Of a stretch of 10,914 nucleotides of DNA, positions 8,740 through 10,914 are shown one piece after another (position 1 is the stretch's first letter; each line of letters opens with the position of its first letter). Under the pieces are notes generated by a model. That model was not told where the DNA came from and did no database searches. It saw only the letters and a program-made list of their open reading frames with translations. The translations under genes were made by a program, and so were the position numbers. The DNA is from Irineochytrium annulatum. Its lineage: Eukaryota > Chytridiomycota > Chytridiomycetes > Chytridiales > Chytridiaceae. The stretch spans positions 5,688 to 16,601 of the forward strand of contig JADGJL010000636.1 in NCBI GenBank assembly GCA_027600665.1, in the 5' to 3' direction.

Positions 8740-10018
8740 TCACATCTAGTAAAGAATTAATCACAAGAAATGAACGTAACTCACCCTACATACCCCAGCA
8801 GCTGCCCTCTGCGCCGACCGCCTTTGAGTCTGCGCCAAGAAGCCCGTCTTTATCGCCGTCACAGTCTTCGTCGACCCGCACGATTGGCACTGCAAGAAGA
8901 ATAAACGGTTCTCCTTCGCGAGCAGCGTCTCGCCGGATTTGCAGGACTTGCACGTGACGTACTCGACTGCATTGAATCATTGGTTAACATCGCGGGCTGA
9001 ATGAATATGGGCTACTCACGGATGTATCTCCGCAGCACACTCTCGATTTGCTTGGGCTGGAAGCGACCCTTGATGACGAGCCGTTGATTTCCGTCAACGG
9101 ATCCCGACGTCCCGAGCTCGGCGAAGAGATATTGGATGACGTGATCGGGCTCTCGCCGCATTCTAATTCACCAGCAGATGTGAGGGAAATGGGTATTTCA
9201 AACAACAAGGAAAGAACCAACCTTTTGCTGATTTCAAGAACGTTCGCAAATACGACCTTCTTCGTCCCATCCCTGTACACCTGAGGCGGCACGAGCTTGA
9301 ACTTGCTAACCTCGCCGGCCAGGCTCGGGTTGTTCTGCTTCAAGATGTTGAAGACGCGGGTCAACAACTGCAGCAAAAGTTAAGTAAACAGAGCGGTTGG
9401 CTATTAAGATCTGGCGACAGACCTCCTTATATGTGTATTCCCTATTTGACCCGAACCAGGGATCTTCGGATGCATTACAGCCATCTCCGTCGTTCCCGTC
9501 CTGCCCGCCACCATTCGGTACGCCTCCACCGTCCGAGCGGAGTTGTGCCTCGAAGTCGTCGAGATTCGGTCGCTTGCCCTTCCCCTTCCGCTTCTTCCTC
9601 TCGCCGAAGTTGAAAGCCGGTTCGCCAGCCGTCAGCGATGCGGCCTCCGTCAACGCCGGCGCCGCAGCGCTCGCGGAACTCTCAGTCGACACCCGCGGGA
9701 CCGCGTCGTCGTTGTCCTGCAGCTTCACGGCCTTTTTCTTTTTCTTTCTCTCTCCGAAATCGAGCACCGCGTCGGTCGCTGCTGCTTCTCTGATCACGGT
9801 CGTGACCGGCGCCGCGTCGTGTGATTGGGAGGCTTCAGGCGTCGGTGCCACCTCTTCCGCGACGGCCAAAACCGAAGTCGACGCGACGTCGTCAGGCGCC
9901 GCGGCTTCGTCCTCGTACACCTTCTTCGCCTTCCTTTTCTTTTTCTTCCCTTCGAACATGGACTGTGATTGCAGTTGGATATTATTGCGCAGTGGACCAG
10001 ACTCACCATAGCGTCCAT
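8740..10018 (-). CDS. SUI3: Translation initiation factor eIF2, beta subunit
   Basis: Exons on the minus strand: 10018-10007, 9962-9423, 9367-9222, 9162-9020, 8966-8794 and 8745-8740; introns are 44, 55, 59, 53 and 48 bp. The product is 339 residues. eIF2 beta is part of the ternary complex that brings Met-tRNAi to the 40S ribosome, and it contacts eIF5 and eIF2B through lysine boxes. Three such boxes are visible at ~10-18, 76-84 and 125-135, the last two preceded by FGER. The core domain follows: [15 protein letters not shown], then [34 protein letters not shown] and [12 protein letters not shown]4 zinc finger (CKSC ... CQSC) and IKTGFLAQ complete the family pattern. The core joins are secured by conservation. 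The first exon (start in ACCATGG) and the last exon (Met-stop only) rest on splice signals alone; without the last intron, translation would stop at 8761. Confidence 0.92.
9963..10006 (-). other. 44-bp 5' intron that decides the eIF2-beta start
   Basis: The intron begins GTGAGT and ends ATCACAG and follows a four-codon first exon starting at ATG 10018. If it is retained, an upstream ATG at 10055 reads through without a stop into the eIF2-beta frame and adds about 31 residues. If it is spliced, that upstream ATG is out of frame and ATG 10018 is in frame. The ATG at 9959, in exon 2, is a third possible start. Confidence 0.65.
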
Positions 10019-10540
10019 GGTAAATCTTGCTGGCGTCGGTGGAAGTGGAAGGCATTTTTGTCAAAAATCGGCCTTTTCATACACAAGAGAAGGTGATTCA
10101 TACAGCTCACATCCCATGCAAATTCCGAGTCACTCGAAAGAAACCACGACGCGACTTACACGTCGAATGCCGCGACAGCGACTTCCGCCGTTCAGCCCTT
10201 GCCCGATGGCGACAGGGGGTGTCAATATACTGCACGGACGTATGCTGACGCCTGAAAAAAACATAGAAAAAAAAGGTCACAGACAGTCAACCTTCTCATT
10301 CTCATGCGAATAGTATTGCAGGAAGTCCTGGCTTGGCGATCTTCGTTGGTTGGGATGGAATTGAGGCTTCGATTTGTGTCTCTCAACGCCATATTGGTCG
10401 TCAATTTCCTCTGGTCTCCGCGCATCCCAAGCGTCTCCCTCGCGTCCGAGGCTGCTCCTCGTCTCCTGCTCATCCGAACACCTCTGCTCGCCGGCCTTTT
10501 TACCTCAGTCCCTCCGGATCTCGCAGCTCGCGATTCCTCC
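10019..10540. promoter_or_regulatory. Divergent promoter region between eIF2 beta and the small membrane protein gene
   Basis: This 522-bp spacer lies between divergent starts at 10018 (minus) and 10541 (plus). It contains two A-runs near 10254-10274, which could be a nucleosome-depleted poly(dA:dT) element. The frame of the small membrane protein remains open upstream to an ATG at 10304, but the extra residues look unlike protein and I treat this part as 5' leader. No TATA box is clear. Confidence 0.45.
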
Positions 10541-10825
10541 ATGCCAGCCCCTGCGATGTCGACGCCGACACCGGCCCCCGTCGCCAACAACAAGATGCCC
10601 TACGTCCGCCTCGCCGACCCGGAAGCCCTGAACCGCAACCCTTCCAGGCACACCCCGCGATCTTCGACCTTCCTCAGCATGATGCCGCACAAAAAGCCAA
10701 CGGTCTGCCAGATCGTCATCGGCGTGTGCCTTTTGACGTTCGTGATTGCGATATCACTGGCCGTGGTGTACGTTAAGATAAAGGCTCAAAACGACAACTC
10801 CAATACAGATCCGACGAGTCGATGA
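10541..10825 (+). CDS. Small single-pass membrane protein, unknown function
   Basis: The single-exon frame runs from ATG 10541 to TGA 10823-10825 and gives 94 residues. The N-terminal half is Pro/Ala/Ser-rich and then polar and basic (residues ~20-54, including SRHTPRS). One hydrophobic segment lies at ~55-79 and starts after KKPTVCQ. A short Asn/Asp/Ser tail follows (QNDNSNTDPTSR). The positive charges before the helix suggest a cytosolic N-terminus with an exposed C-terminal tail. I do not recognise the family. Upstream in-frame ATGs at 10304 and 10355 would give a longer protein of up to 173 residues. I chose 10541 because the composition becomes protein-like there, and a 5' intron has not been excluded. 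Confidence 0.5.
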   Translation: MPAPAMSTPTPAPVANNKMPYVRLADPEALNRNPSRHTPRSSTFLSMMPHKKPTVCQIVIGVCLLTFVIAISLAVVYVKIKAQNDNSNTDPTSR

Positions 10826-10860
10826 TTTTTTTTGGGATTTGGCCTTTGGAAGTCCTCGAT

Positions 10861-10914
10861 GGGGGGGGGGGGGGGGGGGGGAGAAAAAAAGGGGGGGGGG
10901 GGGTTAAGGGAAGG
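10861..10914. repeat. Poly-G low-complexity end, likely artefact
   Basis: After 10860 the sequence is a run of about 21 G, a short GAGAAAAAAA interruption, a second run of about 14 G and then ttaagggaagg. Long pure G runs at a contig end are typical of two-colour sequencing or assembly artefacts. No telomere-type tandem repeat is present. Confidence 0.75.

Noticed and set aside
9397..10011. 204-codon plus-strand open frame opposite eIF2 beta
   Set aside because: It is the antisense of the low-complexity lysine/alanine/glutamate-rich part of eIF2 beta; its Ser/Phe-rich translation is a by-product of that codon composition.
10304..10540. N-terminal extension of the small membrane protein from ATG 10304
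   Set aside because: The frame is open, but the start context is poor and the extra 79 residues look unlike a protein domain or clear signal peptide; treated as 5' leader.
10861..10914. Possible telomere at the right end
   Set aside because: Only one TTAAGGG-like word is present, with no tandem TTAGGG-type array; homopolymer G runs fit an artefact better.
1..10914. Transposon, CRISPR array, tRNA or rRNA genes
   Set aside because: I saw no transposase-like frames, terminal inverted repeats, regularly spaced repeats, tRNA cloverleaf motifs or rRNA-like stretches on either strand.

Overview
The window is eukaryotic nuclear DNA. It contains six protein-coding loci, five of which look essentially complete. 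Genes are split by very short GT-AG introns (about 44-88 bp), intergenic gaps are only about 360-540 bp, and coding DNA is GC-rich against AT-richer spacers. This compact style, the fungal-looking eIF2-beta and FAS1 proteins, an animal-like hydroxyacid-oxoacid transhydrogenase and a large binding-protein/multi-TM receptor-like protein together suggest an early-diverging, possibly zoosporic (chytrid-like) fungus. That lineage assignment is inference; no rRNA or tRNA is visible to confirm it.

Layout: (1) positions 2-370, the 3' end of an unrecognised plus-strand gene; (2) 739-2383, plus strand, a four-exon iron-dependent alcohol dehydrogenase family gene, hydroxyacid-oxoacid transhydrogenase (HOT/ADHFE1), probably mitochondrial; (3) 2920-6208, minus strand, an eight-exon gene whose spliced product of about 952 residues joins a signal peptide, a glycine-betaine-type periplasmic binding-protein module, a Cys-rich module and about eight or nine hydrophobic segments; (4) 6645-8252, plus strand, a three-exon gene for a secreted, probably GPI-anchored protein with two fasciclin (FAS1) regions; (5) 8740-10018, minus strand, a six-exon gene for translation initiation factor eIF2 beta with three lysine boxes and a C4 zinc finger; (6) 10541-10825, plus strand, a small single-pass membrane protein of unknown function. 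The sequence ends in poly-G runs that look like an assembly or sequencing artefact at a contig end.

The loci are arranged as convergent pairs (HOT with the receptor-like gene; FAS1 with eIF2 beta) and divergent pairs (receptor-like with FAS1; eIF2 beta with the small membrane protein), so two of the spacers are probably bidirectional promoters. Nothing indicates an operon or shared pathway. The receptor-like and FAS1 proteins both enter the secretory pathway and share a promoter region, which makes coordinated surface expression possible but unproven.

The most notable item is the receptor-like fusion: a bacterial-type solute-binding protein fused to Cys-rich and multi-helix membrane parts, an architecture suited to sensing a small amine or osmolyte. 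All exon joins were worked out by hand from splice signals, reading phase and family conservation. The HOT and eIF2-beta core joins are the firmest; the eIF2-beta ends and one acceptor in the receptor-like gene have real alternatives, described in the entries.
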